From assembly GCA_018907035.1 (NCBI GenBank), contig JACCIC010000039.1:781001-845000 (forward strand): a stretch of DNA of 64,000 bases. The letters run 5' to 3'. The notes beneath the pieces were generated by a model that saw nothing but the letters and a program-made list of their open reading frames with translations, made no database searches and was not told the DNA's origin. This stretch comes from Sycobia sp. Sy_11 (Eukaryota > Arthropoda > Insecta > Hymenoptera > Epichrysomallidae). Positions 49,206 through 60,813 of the stretch are shown one piece after another. Numbering within the stretch: the stretch's first letter is position 1; every line of letters begins with the position of its first letter. The position numbers and the translations under genes are program-made.

Positions 49206-49995
49206 TATATACTATATACCAACATACGTATACACAAATGCGGAACGCGCTTTCTCGCTTTCGACCCAATGGCAGCTGTCGTGCACGCGGCCTGAATTCC
49301 CTGCCATCATCCCTCCACTCCTTCCGAACCCCTCTCGTCTCTTCCCCCTCCCCCCATTCCCGCCCCCTCCGGCGATAACGATCCCCTTTCTCTCTGCTCA
49401 TCCGCTCTTGTGTCTTTCCCGGCTCTCGCCCCGGCTGTTCATTTGTGCGCGCGGCCCGCTTCGTTATTTACGCCCACTTGTGCGGAATTCCGGAAAAGAG
49501 GACGAGGCCGCGGCCCGCCGCGGATCCCCGATGCGAGATTCTGGTTCTGGTTTCAGAGGCAAACCAGGTGAGCCAGGGTGAAAAAAGGGTCATATTTTTA
49601 ATCGCGTACACGTCTATGCGTATATCTCTGCTCACCTCCGTATGCGGGCTATATTTTTTGTGTATCGCTAAAAATCTCGTTTTTCGCCCGCAGTCCACCC
49701 CCTCCTGCCCAATGACTACGCGAGAATGTAGTTTTTAAATGTCTCGAATTTTACAAAGGCACCTAAATACGTATGCGTGCACGCCGATATACGTTTGGAA
49801 GAGCGCTTCAGCGCGCCCGCGCATCGGTCACTCGTGTAAAAGGGTTGAAAATAACGAACGCGCCTCGGGAACTATATAGTATAACGAAAACTAAAAGACA
49901 AACACGAAAGCAAAAACAAAAACCATCCAACGGGAAACAAAACAGAGAGGAGAGAAAAATTGTAGATAGCGCGCCGGGGCATTCGACTGGCACAC

Positions 49996-49997
<2 letters not shown>

Positions 49998-50028
<31 letters not shown>
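49998..50028 (+). repeat. (GA)n microsatellite
   Basis: About 15 units. Confidence 0.97.
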
Positions 50029-50031
<3 letters not shown>

Positions 50032-50417
50032 ACATTGGGCTGGGGTTTGGCGCTGGTTTTTCGCATTCCCTCCCTCGCTCCTCCAGACGGGGTTCGATAA
50101 TTTTTTCCTTTTTTTGCTTTCTTCTTTTTTTTAACTCGATGTCCCCACCTCCTGACCGTCGCCACACGGCGGCCGTGCCGCGCCGAGCCGGTTACGCGCG
50201 AGGCCGGGCCGCGTCTCGCTAGCCATTGCGCGCGCTCGAATGATTGTTATGTAGATTCAATTGAACCGTGAGCTCTACTTTTGAGCACGCGACCGATCCA
50301 GACCGGGGCCCGCACCCCCTTGATTTTGCTCGTACCTCCCACCCCCTCAGTTCCCCTTCCCACGTCCGACAGTCGGTGCCCGCGCTCCGATAACGCGTTT
50401 ATCTATCCCGAATTTTC

Positions 50418-50423
<6 letters not shown>

Positions 50424-50454
<31 letters not shown>
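50424..50454 (+). repeat. Poly-T tract, 31 bases
   Basis: Uninterrupted T-run in a GC-rich block. It could be the poly-A tail of a minus-strand retroposed copy, but no recognisable body was seen next to it. Confidence 0.97.
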
Positions 50455-50455
<1 letters not shown>

Positions 50456-51499
50456 TTTTACCCTCCTCAGCGAAGACGCGTGCGCGTCACGGCTCGCTCG
50501 TTTCGCCTCCCCCGATCTGATTCGCTGGATTCGCGAGTGGCTTAATTGAAGCAAGCCTGACCCAGGCTCGGCGAAGCGCGAGGATGGTCGCGCGGGCGGG
50601 TACGCCAGCGAGGTTTCCCGGGGTCGGCCACGAATTTCAGGGAGGCAGGATTCATTATTATATCCCCGACCGAATTCCATCTGCATACTTAAGAGCGACC
50701 GCCCCTCGTCCGCCTGTCCCAGTAACGCACGTCATCGGCACGGGATGCCGTGTATTCTCGATATCTCCATCGCAGCTCTAGTCCGGTAATGCGACCGACT
50801 GGTAAATCGCGGAAAAGCCCCGGTTAGAACAATAGAGGGAGACGCAGTCTGTGTATTTTTGTGTCTGTGTGTGCTCGCGCGCGCTAGCCCTAGGAGTCGC
50901 CGGGGTCATCGTCGCGCGCGCCTGACTCTCCGGCCGGCAAAACGGAGGTGCGGCTACGGCGGCTGAAATATTCGACGGTTACAGGGGGCTGTGTGAGGGG
51001 GATCTGAGGAGGGCGGGAAATCGGCCGTAATATCGCAGTCTGCGCGCATCAATCCCCCTCCCCCACGCCCCAAGTCAAACTCTCCTCTCGATAGTCGCGC
51101 CCGACGACCGAGCGCCCGTACCGGCGCAGCGCGAACCGAGGAAGCTGGAGGGATGAGAAATGAAGCGGGAGAGAGACGGGCGAAAAGAATGAGAGAGCGA
51201 GTGAGTAAGCGAGGGCTAGGACGAGGGAGGGATGGAAGGGGGATAGGACACACGATCTCTTATCGGGTCCGCGAGAAGTAGCGAGTCTACCCACGTTTCG
51301 CCTTATCTCCCTGGCCCTCCGTCTTCGTATAATATAGTTTGAACTTACGATCCGCCGCGCCGTTCGCTCTGGGCCCCACCCACGCTCTATACGGCCCGGG
51401 CATAAATGTGTTTTATAGCTCCCGCTATATCGCGCCGCTAGACGCTGCGTGTATATCTGCGGCTGGAGGTATGATTGCCGCGTCGGCGAGAGAGGTAGA

Positions 51500-51503
<4 letters not shown>

Positions 51504-51546
<43 letters not shown>

Positions 51547-51585
51547 TAAGACAGTAGCTCGGTACTCCGTTCTGCATCGGATACC

Positions 51586-51639
<54 letters not shown>
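51504..51639 (+). repeat. (GA)n and (TA)n pair
   Basis: GA repeat at 51504-51541, 47 bp of unique DNA, then about 25 TA units at 51589-51639. Confidence 0.97.
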
Positions 51640-51643
<4 letters not shown>

Positions 51644-52204
51644 CATGTATACGCTCGGTTTAATTACTCGAGTTATTCGGAATTTTCAAGTATTTCAGTT
51701 AGGCATTAGGAGCCGCGCCAGGATGCAGACTGAGTTGTTGGGTGGGGGATGAGAGGAGGTGGGGCCGAGAAATAACTTAGAGAGCGTACTTATGCGCGTA
51801 CGCACGCACGAGCGCGCCCACGCGCACTCGTGCAACCTCGCCGAAAACCCGACCGAACGGGAGCGGATGTTGGCGCGTCTTAACCGTCTGCTCATCCGCC
51901 CTTAATTATCATCGCCAAGCCGCCCGAGAATTTCGCTCCCATAATGTCCGTTTCGAACGCTTCGGTATCGAGTATTGATTAAAATCCGCGCCTCGAGTCC
52001 TCTCGCGTCTTTTTTTAGATTTGCCCCATAATCAAAACGCCCACCGCGTCGCGGAGTTTCTCAATTCGGCGCGGCGCGCACGTGAGGAGTTTTGATTTTG
52101 CAGCCGCTGTGAGTTGTTAAATTAAATTAGTGTACGCTGCGCGGATGATTGGAAGTTAATTACTATACGTATGTGTGTGTGTGTTACAGTTATTTCAAGC
52201 CTTT

Positions 52205-52266
52205 CACTTAGGTATTGTTATTGTTATTATTATTATATTTATTATTACTAGTATTATTATTATTAA
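52205..52266 (+). repeat. Imperfect (TTA)n stretch
   Basis: Interrupted TTA/ATT triplets in AT-rich DNA. Confidence 0.85.
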
Positions 52267-52355
52267 AATAGTATAGATTTCCGCAATTCTAATTTAATTA
52301 ATTCGTTGTGCCCTTCAATTTTGGGCGATTAAATTCGGCAAATGTCGGAAATATA

Positions 52356-52356
<1 letters not shown>

Positions 52357-52423
<67 letters not shown>
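52357..52423 (+). repeat. Compound (CA)n-(TA)n microsatellite
   Basis: About 15 CA units directly joined to about 18 TA units. Confidence 0.98.
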
Positions 52424-52426
<3 letters not shown>

Positions 52427-52833
52427 TGCCGTAGCGAATCGATTCCTGCGAAAAGTCACCTGTTTACCCAGCTTAATATTGGATCATGATTCTGTAATTT
52501 CCTCTATAAATATTTGCCAGCCAACTACGTCTTCAATCAATCTCGGCTGCTCGGGCTTGTCTCGTTGAAATTTTGCCGAAACCCCTTACAATAATCGGCC
52601 CTTACAACGTTGAAAAATCATACTTATAACTCCAGCAGCGACGAGATTCCAAGCGATTCGTTTATTAATTCTGACCGATCTGCAGATATTTAAGCTCTTA
52701 TTTTCGTTCTTATCGTTATCGAACGCATTTCATTTTATATATTTTCCGTTTACGACTGTATAAAGACAGTGATTATGGTATTATAAATCACTGATAATTG
52801 CAGAAGCAAACTGTCAGATTTATACGGGAATTT

Positions 52834-52838
<5 letters not shown>

Positions 52839-52880
<42 letters not shown>
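52839..52880 (+). repeat. (TA)n microsatellite
   Basis: About 21 units. Confidence 0.97.
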
Positions 52881-52882
<2 letters not shown>

Positions 52883-52998
52883 CAAAAGAGTTATTCCTCC
52901 TTAATATTATCTTTGAAAATCTCGAAGGGGCCTGGGAACGGCATCTCGGCTGATTTCCTCCTGCGCACGGCCGTTAAGACGCTCGCGGCTCCCCGTGA

Positions 52999-53001
<3 letters not shown>

Positions 53002-53038
<37 letters not shown>

Positions 53039-53050
53039 CTCTCTCTCTCT
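53002..53050 (+). repeat. (CT)n microsatellite
   Basis: About 24 units with one G interruption. Confidence 0.97.
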
Positions 53051-53149
53051 TACGTTCCCCCGCCATCCTCCGCCCACTCTCTACTTATAATTCAGCGAGT
53101 CGGCAACACAAACTGCGGATGACGTTGATTTAAGAAGTGCGCGGAGAAC

Positions 53150-53242
53150 GAGAGAGAGAGAGAGAGAGAGAGAAAAAGCCCGCGGGCGCGAGTTTTGTTT
53201 CGCTTTAAACTTTCGGCCGGGATTATTCGCGCCGCGCGAAGT

Positions 53243-53301
<59 letters not shown>
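53150..53301 (+). repeat. (GA)n and (TA)n pair
   Basis: GA repeat at 53150-53173, 74 bp of GC-rich DNA, then about 27 TA units at 53248-53301. Confidence 0.97.
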
Positions 53302-53304
<3 letters not shown>

Positions 53305-53814
53305 ACAGGCAAAGCTTTATTCGCTGGCTGAGTAGTCTTTTTAAAATATACATACACGCGGAATATTTAGGAATGTTCCGGTACATTTATCGTTGACGAA
53401 ATACTTTATTATATATGCATGTCAACGACTGATCTGCAACTTTTTCTTGATTAATAATTTGAATCAATTATTCAATTTCGTTTCGAAAACAAAATACTTT
53501 TCTCATTGTGTACATTTCCCGATGATTTGAACATCGGCTTAAACTTAGATGATCTAAAATAAACGTATTTTCGATATTTTTAAGTAACAACTGCTATTCA
53601 TCTTACTGCACTTGTATTAAATAAAATAGTTAACAATTAAATAATTAATTAATAATTAATATAAACTGGCCAAGTTTATAGTCATCTTCGTAGAATATGA
53701 AATAAAAATAAAAATTAATCCATATACAAATGCTAGTAAAAGATAATCTAACTGCCCCCATTAAAAAAAATAGATTTATTTAGTTTGCAGCAATCGAAAT
53801 ATGTACAATTTTCA

Positions 53815-53883
53815 ATTCTCCTTCTACTTCTTTATTGCTTCTTTGTAAAAACCACTAGGTGTGCCGTCTTTTTAGAGGTGAGT
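53815..53883 (+). promoter_or_regulatory. Candidate splice cluster: tiny exon or ratchet point
   Basis: A pyrimidine-rich run (TCTCCTTCTACTTC and on) leads to ACCACTAG at 53858. After 19 bases comes CTTTTTAGAG|GTGAGT, with the donor at 53878-53883. Two readings exist: a 19-nt microexon (53859-53877), or a near zero-length recursive site. The donor is good; the AG nearest to it (GAG) is a weak acceptor. Confidence 0.2.
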
Positions 53884-54224
53884 TTCTTTCAAGATCGATC
53901 AATGTGAAATAACGAAACGAACGAAGTTAAAAACGCTTGTTACGTTCTTCTGGAAAATTTGAGAAATCCTGTTTTTTTAAAAAAAAAACTATGATTAGAA
54001 GGCTTTAGAACCATTTTGGGACGAATATCAGTCTGTTATTTACATCGATGATTTATGCAATCGTGCCACTGCGAAATTGTTAAAAAAAAGAACACATGTG
54101 TTGAATGAAGATTGATAATTGGATTTTGAGAATAATAGGCGACGCGATGGGCGCAGATTCAAACGTGAAATTAAACCCAGCCGTTTTATGCCGGAAGCAA
54201 TTTTACGGGTTTATAAAGGCCTCA

Positions 54225-54249
54225 CTCTTTCTCTCTCCCTCTCTCTCTA

Positions 54250-54287
<38 letters not shown>

Positions 54288-54312
54288 AGCCTCTCTCTTT
54301 CTCTTTCTCTCG
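54225..54312 (+). repeat. (CT)n-rich stretch
   Basis: Interrupted CT repeats for about 88 bp, with CCC, TAT and TTT breaks. Confidence 0.95.
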
Positions 54313-54650
54313 CTTCGTTCTCCTCGCCTCGACAAATATTATTGATTTAAGTATAGTTGTGATATTGTGTACTACACCCCTCGGGCGCGTGCGCGGCGAT
54401 AAAAGCTTGTAAGGCTTGACATTAATACGGGAATGTTATTATTAGCGCTATATTACGCGTAAATACCCATGGATATATATATATATATATACATACACAT
54501 ACATAAACACATATATATTTCTCTATTAACTTGTGAAAGAGGGCGGAGACGCGGGGTAAACTATTATAATGCGAGTGCTTTAAACTTTGTAATTTCGAAG
54601 CGCTCGCATACGTGTATACGATATTATAATTTCGAGCAACGTCTGTGCCT

Positions 54651-54676
54651 TAATTATAATTATATAATTATAATTA
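54651..54676. repeat. Perfect 26-bp AT palindrome
   Basis: The 26 bases equal their own reverse complement, built from TAATTATAATTAT and its mirror. They are not a simple (TA)n run. The centre is ATAT. It could extrude a cruciform or bind paired homeodomain proteins. Confidence 0.9.
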
Positions 54677-55046
54677 TCCGTGAAAAAGGTTATTATTATA
54701 ATGATCACAGCGAGAAAATGCTATTTGAGGGGGGGATGGGGAAACGCAGAATCGAGTATTCATAATATGCTTGTATAACGTTAAGGTTTACATACAGTGA
54801 AACATACACAAGACTGAAAATTATATAGACTTTTTTTTCACAAAATTAAGACTTTTGTATGGAATAATTGTTGAAGAACAAATTGATGCGTGAATTGGTC
54901 TGGTTCCGATAGCGATATTTCAGGCTACATTGTCATATTGTATCAAATTTAGCTTCGCAATCGAAAAGTCGATCATTCAGTCTGCAATCCTTCTCTATTA
55001 AAACGAGCCTCGCAACGATATAATACAATGCTTTACGCTATGTCTA

Positions 55047-55051
<5 letters not shown>

Positions 55052-55108
<57 letters not shown>
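55052..55108 (+). repeat. (TA)n microsatellite
   Basis: About 28 units. Confidence 0.98.
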
Positions 55109-55111
<3 letters not shown>

Positions 55112-55319
55112 ATCTCTCCCGTACGGTAATCTAACAAAATTTTATTCCGGCGAATTTTCGTTCATTTTCACGTTTTGGACACGGTGAAACACAGCGAACC
55201 GGCCGTGCAATAATATCGCTTTTTTTTCATTCGTCACCTTATTATTATTTATATTGAAATAAACGATTGCTTTCATCCGCAATTGAACCGCTTATACGTA
55301 TTCTCCTTTGCGCTTCAGC

Positions 55320-55321
55320 AT

Positions 55322-55352
<31 letters not shown>

Positions 55353-55381
55353 CGTGTTTGTGTGCGTGTTTGTGCGCGTGT
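55320..55381 (+). repeat. (TG)n(CG)n alternating purine-pyrimidine tract
   Basis: About 24 bases of TG repeat pass into a CG repeat (55344-55354), then into imperfect TG/CG. It is the best Z-DNA-forming stretch in the window. Confidence 0.9.
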
Positions 55382-55628
55382 CAATAACTTGACTGACGTC
55401 AACGGCCATTATCTATATCATAATGACGCTCTTTTTCCCCATCTAAACAATGAAATGTCAATTTTGAAAATCTCTCGACGCACAAACGTCGCTTTCAAAA
55501 ATTGCCAAGAGAAATGAAGAAAAAACAAACACCGACCGCTACTTCCGTATATCATAAAACTTCTACATTTTTTTTTTTTTTTTAAATAATTTACGCCACA
55601 TCAGTAAGTAGACTGTTTACTGTTGCAG

Positions 55629-55670
55629 GTGTCAGACAACGCGGAGCGGCGACCGAGACCCCGAAAACTG
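55629..55670 (+). CDS. Candidate 42-nt microexon, host gene unknown
   Basis: The 42 bases lie between a good 3' splice site (a T-run at 55569-55583, then TGTTTACTGTTGCAG ending at 55628) and a near-consensus 5' splice site (CTG|GTAAGTTCC from 55671). The length is a multiple of three and all three plus-strand frames are open. One reads VSDNAERRPRPRKL, basic and proline-rich. A second frame reads VRQRGAATETPKT, and the third begins CQTTRSGDRDP. I recognise no family. A second AG inside the segment (GTGTCAG) could give a 35-nt exon instead. No neighbouring exon is visible, so if real it is an isolated cassette exon in a very large intron. GTAAGT words are frequent by chance in a window this size, so this stays a candidate. 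Confidence 0.3.
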
Positions 55671-57700
55671 GTAAGTTCCACAAAAAAAAAAAAGGAAAAG
55701 CAAAACCAACAAAATATTCAAAAGCGATATTTATGGAGTAAAAGCGACGGCGGGCGCGTCGGACGTGAGTTTATTCATAGATTGTAATAAAGCCGATGTA
55801 CGTATAAGCTAACGCGAAATTCCGACAAAGGCAATTTTTCACTCTATTTTACTATTATAAATTTTCATCGAACTATCAATCACAGTCTGTCAGCGGTTAC
55901 GAATTGCCTCCCCTCTCCCCGCGCCCGCCGCCCGCCCAACGTCCGCCGTCTGGTGCGTTCTTATATTATACTTCCCTTACTTTATTTACGGCGGGAGTGT
56001 ACATTGACGCGAATACGTTTGCGCCGCATAAATTTGCGCGAGCGCGTATTTTCGAAATTTCGCATCGTTCACGACGACAGTTCCGGGAAAAAGTAGATTC
56101 GGTATTTTATAAAATGATAATCTGGCCGAATGAAGCAAAATTAATTTCTTTGAAATTCGGACAGGTCAATAAGGAGCTATATATATAGATCATATTTATA
56201 TAAAGTTTGAAAACAGAAATATTGGAGAATACTAAAATCTCATTGAACAAGGATTGCGAAATTAATTAAATTTTATTATATAATATTTATCTGACAAAAT
56301 ATGATAAATTGTTAAAAAATATTTTTTACAGTTGTAGAATTAAAAATTTTTTTGTTATTTTGTTTTGGCTCCGCACCTTTTTCGTATACAAATTTTTTTT
56401 CTCACTGGCGCACTTGACGCATTGTGTATTTGACAGGGTGAAAAAAAGAGCTGACAGTTTAATTTATAGAATAATAGATCTCTATTCGGATTAATGAATA
56501 ATTCATTTTCAATTTTTCTTTTATCTTTTGCCACGAAAAATGTAACTCTACAATTCACTGTAACAGAGCTGCATATGCATTTGAAGCGGCGTATATTTAA
56601 AATTATTTTCCGTTACAATCATATCCATTTGAAATAAAAGAATTTTGAACACGAGAATAAATAGTTTTCCATAGCATCGTTTGGAACTTTTATGAATATT
56701 GTAGGACAGAATCTCGTGAAATCCTGAGATATATGAGTGTGCATGAATTTGTCGTCAATTTGCATCAGATTTCATGCGAATTATATTCGGTCAATTTCAT
56801 GAAATCTTGACGGCTCTTGTTGGCAAGTGTTCACTGTTAGATTTTAAATTTTTAGCTTTCTGTTTATGGATGCTTGTTAATTACTGAAATCAATTACTAG
56901 CATATTAAATATTTTTATTGTTATTGCTCTTAATCTGAGCAATTGTAAAGGTGTGACCGTATGGCATTTGAACACAAACCAAATGTGTTTTTTTTTTCAT
57001 TAGATTATTGCTATTAAAGTCTTCCATCGACGCTCCTAGACTATATTTGCGGAAAATATCACTGGAAAGATAATATATAAAGAAAAAATGTATTCTAATA
57101 TTGTTAGTACTCGTACAAAATTGGCGAATATTTCAATTTTCGTCGCGTTTTATGTGAAAGTTAAAAAATCAGATCTAAACACCTATGATATTTTGCTTCT
57201 GAAACATTAGAGTATATAGCCAAGAGAAATTAATTCTAATTTCATCGCCCCATTAGAGTAGCTTAGTCATATATTTTAATTTAATAAGTAAGAGTGTTCT
57301 TTTTTGTCAGGCGATCGATCGGATATCCATCATAAAGTATTTTAATATCTAAAAAAAAGGGACCAAAATTCATTTATTTTCTTAGAATCCGTCTTCTTCT
57401 CATAGTCATCGCTTGGAGTTAAGGATCGTCATCTATTTCAATTTATTATTTCTTTACTTGAAGATAAACAATATTAGATGTGTAGCGAAAGATAATAAGA
57501 CTAGTAATAAGACTATGCCGAAGGTACAAAAAAAGTTTTATTATTTTAAAAACTGCGACTATCGAATTTTTGCTAGGCGAAAAATACTGAGATCTAATCT
57601 TTTATTCTGCGGAAATGCTAAATGTTCTCTGCAAGATATTTCAAAATTGCGATTGTTTTTAAAAATTATAGTTCCCCTTTAAAAACATTATTTCGTTCCC
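55671..57700. other. Gene-free, mostly AT-rich
   Basis: A small GC-rich patch lies at 55900-56090. The rest is AT-rich unique DNA with no gene-like feature. Confidence 0.6.
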
Positions 57701-57952
57701 GATTAGATATATAGTTCGTCTCCCTTCCCCCCTCCACGACACCACGAACCGAGCACACTATACATCCAGCATCTAAAAAAAGAGGAGAGCAGGTCCATGT
57801 ATAAATATACTCGGCCCGGCTGAAATCCCAGCTCGTTACTGGCGGGGGGGGGGGGATGGGGCAGCGCTTGGCATCCACCAGGGCTGCAGCGCGCGACCAC
57901 GCACGCCCGGCGTCTGGCAGTGACGAACATCAAAATTTTCGACGGTGCCGCT

Positions 57953-57955
<3 letters not shown>

Positions 57956-58016
<61 letters not shown>
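57956..58016 (+). repeat. (TA)n microsatellite
   Basis: About 30 uninterrupted units. Confidence 0.98.
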
Positions 58017-58020
<4 letters not shown>

Positions 58021-60374
58021 CGGTCGCGCGCACGGCTTTTTAAACCCACTCATGCATCACAATTTGGTAGTCCCCCCGGTCGTGCGCATACAAGCGTCTA
58101 TGCACGCGCGCCCGAAACAAAAATTGGCGCGCGCAGTCGAAAATCGCGCGAATTCGCGCCCGATGGCTCGTAAATCTGTCGGATGCCTGGGCGATGGCAG
58201 GGGCTGCGGGGGGGGGGGCGGGTAGCGAGGCGCGAAGGTCGATATTATGCAGTGGCGACGCGCTGCGGCCGCGCCTTTATATATATATACATATACATAT
58301 ATGTATATAGATACGTCACTGACGTTTTTGGCAAAACGAGAATTGATGCGCGGAGGAAAAAAGGTATAGCTATATCTAAATATTGGGATAATAACTTACG
58401 ATGATTGTTTAGGACAGGGAGAGGGGCGGGAGACGCGAGTTTCACGGCCGCGCTGACAATTTCCGACCTCGATTTATCCCGGGACTCGGCTGGCGGGTTC
58501 TTTTTTTTAAAAATTTACACGATGGTGGATGGAGCACGATGCTCGTCCTTCCATCCATCCTTCCCCCATCGATCGGGGCTCGAATCCAAATTTACCCGCT
58601 GGACAGTTGTCGCCGCTGTCGTTGTTATGAGTGTGCGGTTATCGAGTCACGCCATATAAATCATTATGAAGCTAAAAAATCATCTAATTTAATCGAGGCT
58701 GTTAGTGATAGTTTTGTAATTCAATTATGTCATTATATTTATAATTCAATTCTACAGTTAGAAATAAGTTCATCTAAGAGCAAAGTTCGCGACTTCTCGT
58801 TTTTCGCGAAGTATTATTGGAAATTGCGATTCGTGGTCGGATGCCATGGTAAATAATTGTCGCGCTAAGAGTACTAAGGGTAGAGTAGATCAATTCCAAA
58901 GTATCTGTAAAGAGCAGTCCTACCTTTTAAATAAATGAATCATCTTTTAGTAGGATAAAAGTATGATTTTAATTAACGTTAGTTTAATTAAATTTAATTC
59001 AATTCGTTCATTTACCAATTCGACGGTTTCAGTGGTGAAGACGTTCTACGATTGAATGTTTTTCTTTTAAAGGCATATGATTTTATATTTTATGGTAAAA
59101 AAAAACGTTGCCTAATAATATTATTCAAATTTTCTGGCCTTTTGCTGCACTCACTACTTTTATAGAAATATCCAATATGCAACGGAATCTTTGAGACTGA
59201 TAGTAAATTTCTTGTAATTCTCCCAATTGAGTGTTGGGAATTCTATGGAGAACAAGAAACATATTATACTTTTCCATTACTCTTGAGAATTAATTGGCCT
59301 ATGGGAGCGCGCGCGCGTTTGCACGCATGAGCGCTGCTCGCGTCATGCACGACTCGGCGTTGTGCATCAGAGAGTCAGTGAGAGTGCAATATTTCCAAGG
59401 ACTTCCGCTAATTTGTAAGTAATGAGATTGAAGAAAAACCACCCTTGTATTCTTTTATTAATTAAACGAGTGCTTGAAAGTTATTTTGAAAATTGACATA
59501 TTTACATATTTTCAATGCTGTGTCAACATTCTTCGAATTCTGCACCTCCTTTGGAATTGGATACTGATTACAATCTGATCATTGTCATGAAATGTATCAA
59601 TTGTCATGAAAATGTATTATTATACTAAGTTAAGCTTATTTGGATTGAAATATTCAAATGACAATAATTTTTCCATTTATTAGTATTCTTTGAAGATGTA
59701 GAGAAAGAAAAGAAAAAGGATAGAAAAATGCTCATCCTCAAACGTTCAGAATCGGTAATTCGATAACAAAGACCTATATTCATGTTTTTTCCTTAATTTT
59801 AGTTTGTCGATCACTCTTTCGTTGAGATAAATTTCGTCACTTTATCCTTCGAAGTGTTATTAATTTTATAAAGAAACTCTATTCCTCGTTAAAATTCTCT
59901 AACGTTAGAGCGACTTTTGGTCCATCAAGGAACGACGTAACCACCGATTCCATTATTCAGATGGATAAAATTTCCTTTCAAACGGAATCAAACGTAGTTA
60001 AATGTAATAATTTTACAATCGACCTCGACTTTTGGACTTAATTAAATTTTCGGAAAGCGAGCAACGCTTTTCTATTATTCATCGTTATATTCTTTTTCGA
60101 CGCGCACGTGCGTGGATTTTTTTTTTTTTTTTGAACCGATATCCGCGAAGAAAACCAGAAAATTACCGGCAATTCGGCTGCTGCAGCCGTATGAACGTTT
60201 TTCTCTCGGGTCCGCGTCCGCGGGTGGAATGTATATTCAACGAAAAGTAAGCTGGATTTAATTAAGAAAAATTTAATTAGCCATTGGGTGGGGAGAGAGA
60301 AAGAAAGACAGAGGCGAACGAAGAGGACAAATTGTGTCAGTAGAAAATTAAATTGATAACGTAAAGAGAGGTAG

Positions 60375-60379
60375 ATATA

Positions 60380-60425
<46 letters not shown>
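60375..60425 (+). repeat. (TA)n microsatellite, one C interruption
   Basis: TA repeat broken once by CAT near 60398. Confidence 0.97.
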
Positions 60426-60429
<4 letters not shown>

Positions 60430-60557
60430 CAATTTGTGTTAGCTAGTTGTCAATTTGCATACTTGGCTTTTAAATAAAGCGGCCCGAGCGTGCACACGTT
60501 GATAAACGCGACGAACTATCGATTTTCACTTCAAATCAACAGGCGAGTCCAAGCGAT

Positions 60558-60558
<1 letters not shown>

Positions 60559-60588
<30 letters not shown>
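60559..60588 (+). repeat. Poly-A tract, 30 bases
   Basis: Uninterrupted A-run followed by CAAGAAAAAATG. It could be a retroposon tail; no body was recognised upstream. Confidence 0.97.
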
Positions 60589-60589
<1 letters not shown>

Positions 60590-60763
60590 AAGAAAAAATG
60601 CCCTCGACGTTCGAAAGTTTGCTCGGTGAATCATCGCTTAATTAAAGTAGAGCTCCTCCCCCTTCTCCCGCGCGCAGCATGAAACACGCCGAATTCAGGT
60701 CACTTACGTAAACGATCATATTTTTTTTATTTCCCTACACACCTCAGGATGCCCGTAATGTTA

Positions 60764-60766
<3 letters not shown>

Positions 60767-60810
<44 letters not shown>
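60767..60810 (+). repeat. (TA)n microsatellite
   Basis: About 22 units. Confidence 0.97.

Positions 60811-60813
<3 letters not shown>

Larger units (their letters stand above)
48691..52130. other. Gene-free CpG-rich block
   Basis: GC-rich DNA with CT, CA-TA, GA and poly-T tracts. Long open frames on both strands are low-complexity ([18 protein letters not shown]) or GC-driven. Confidence 0.6.
53302..55628. other. Gene-free AT-rich block before the candidate microexon
   Basis: AT-rich unique DNA with CT-, TA- and GT-type repeats, the 26-bp palindrome and the splice-like cluster at 53815-53883. Confidence 0.55.

Noticed and set aside
49548..49574. 11-nt microexon-like segment GGTTTCAG|...|GTGAGC
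   Set aside because: The polypyrimidine tract is poor and the length is not a multiple of three.
58570..58585. GGCTCGAATCC resembling a tRNA B-box
   Set aside because: The upstream sequence cannot form the rest of a tRNA.
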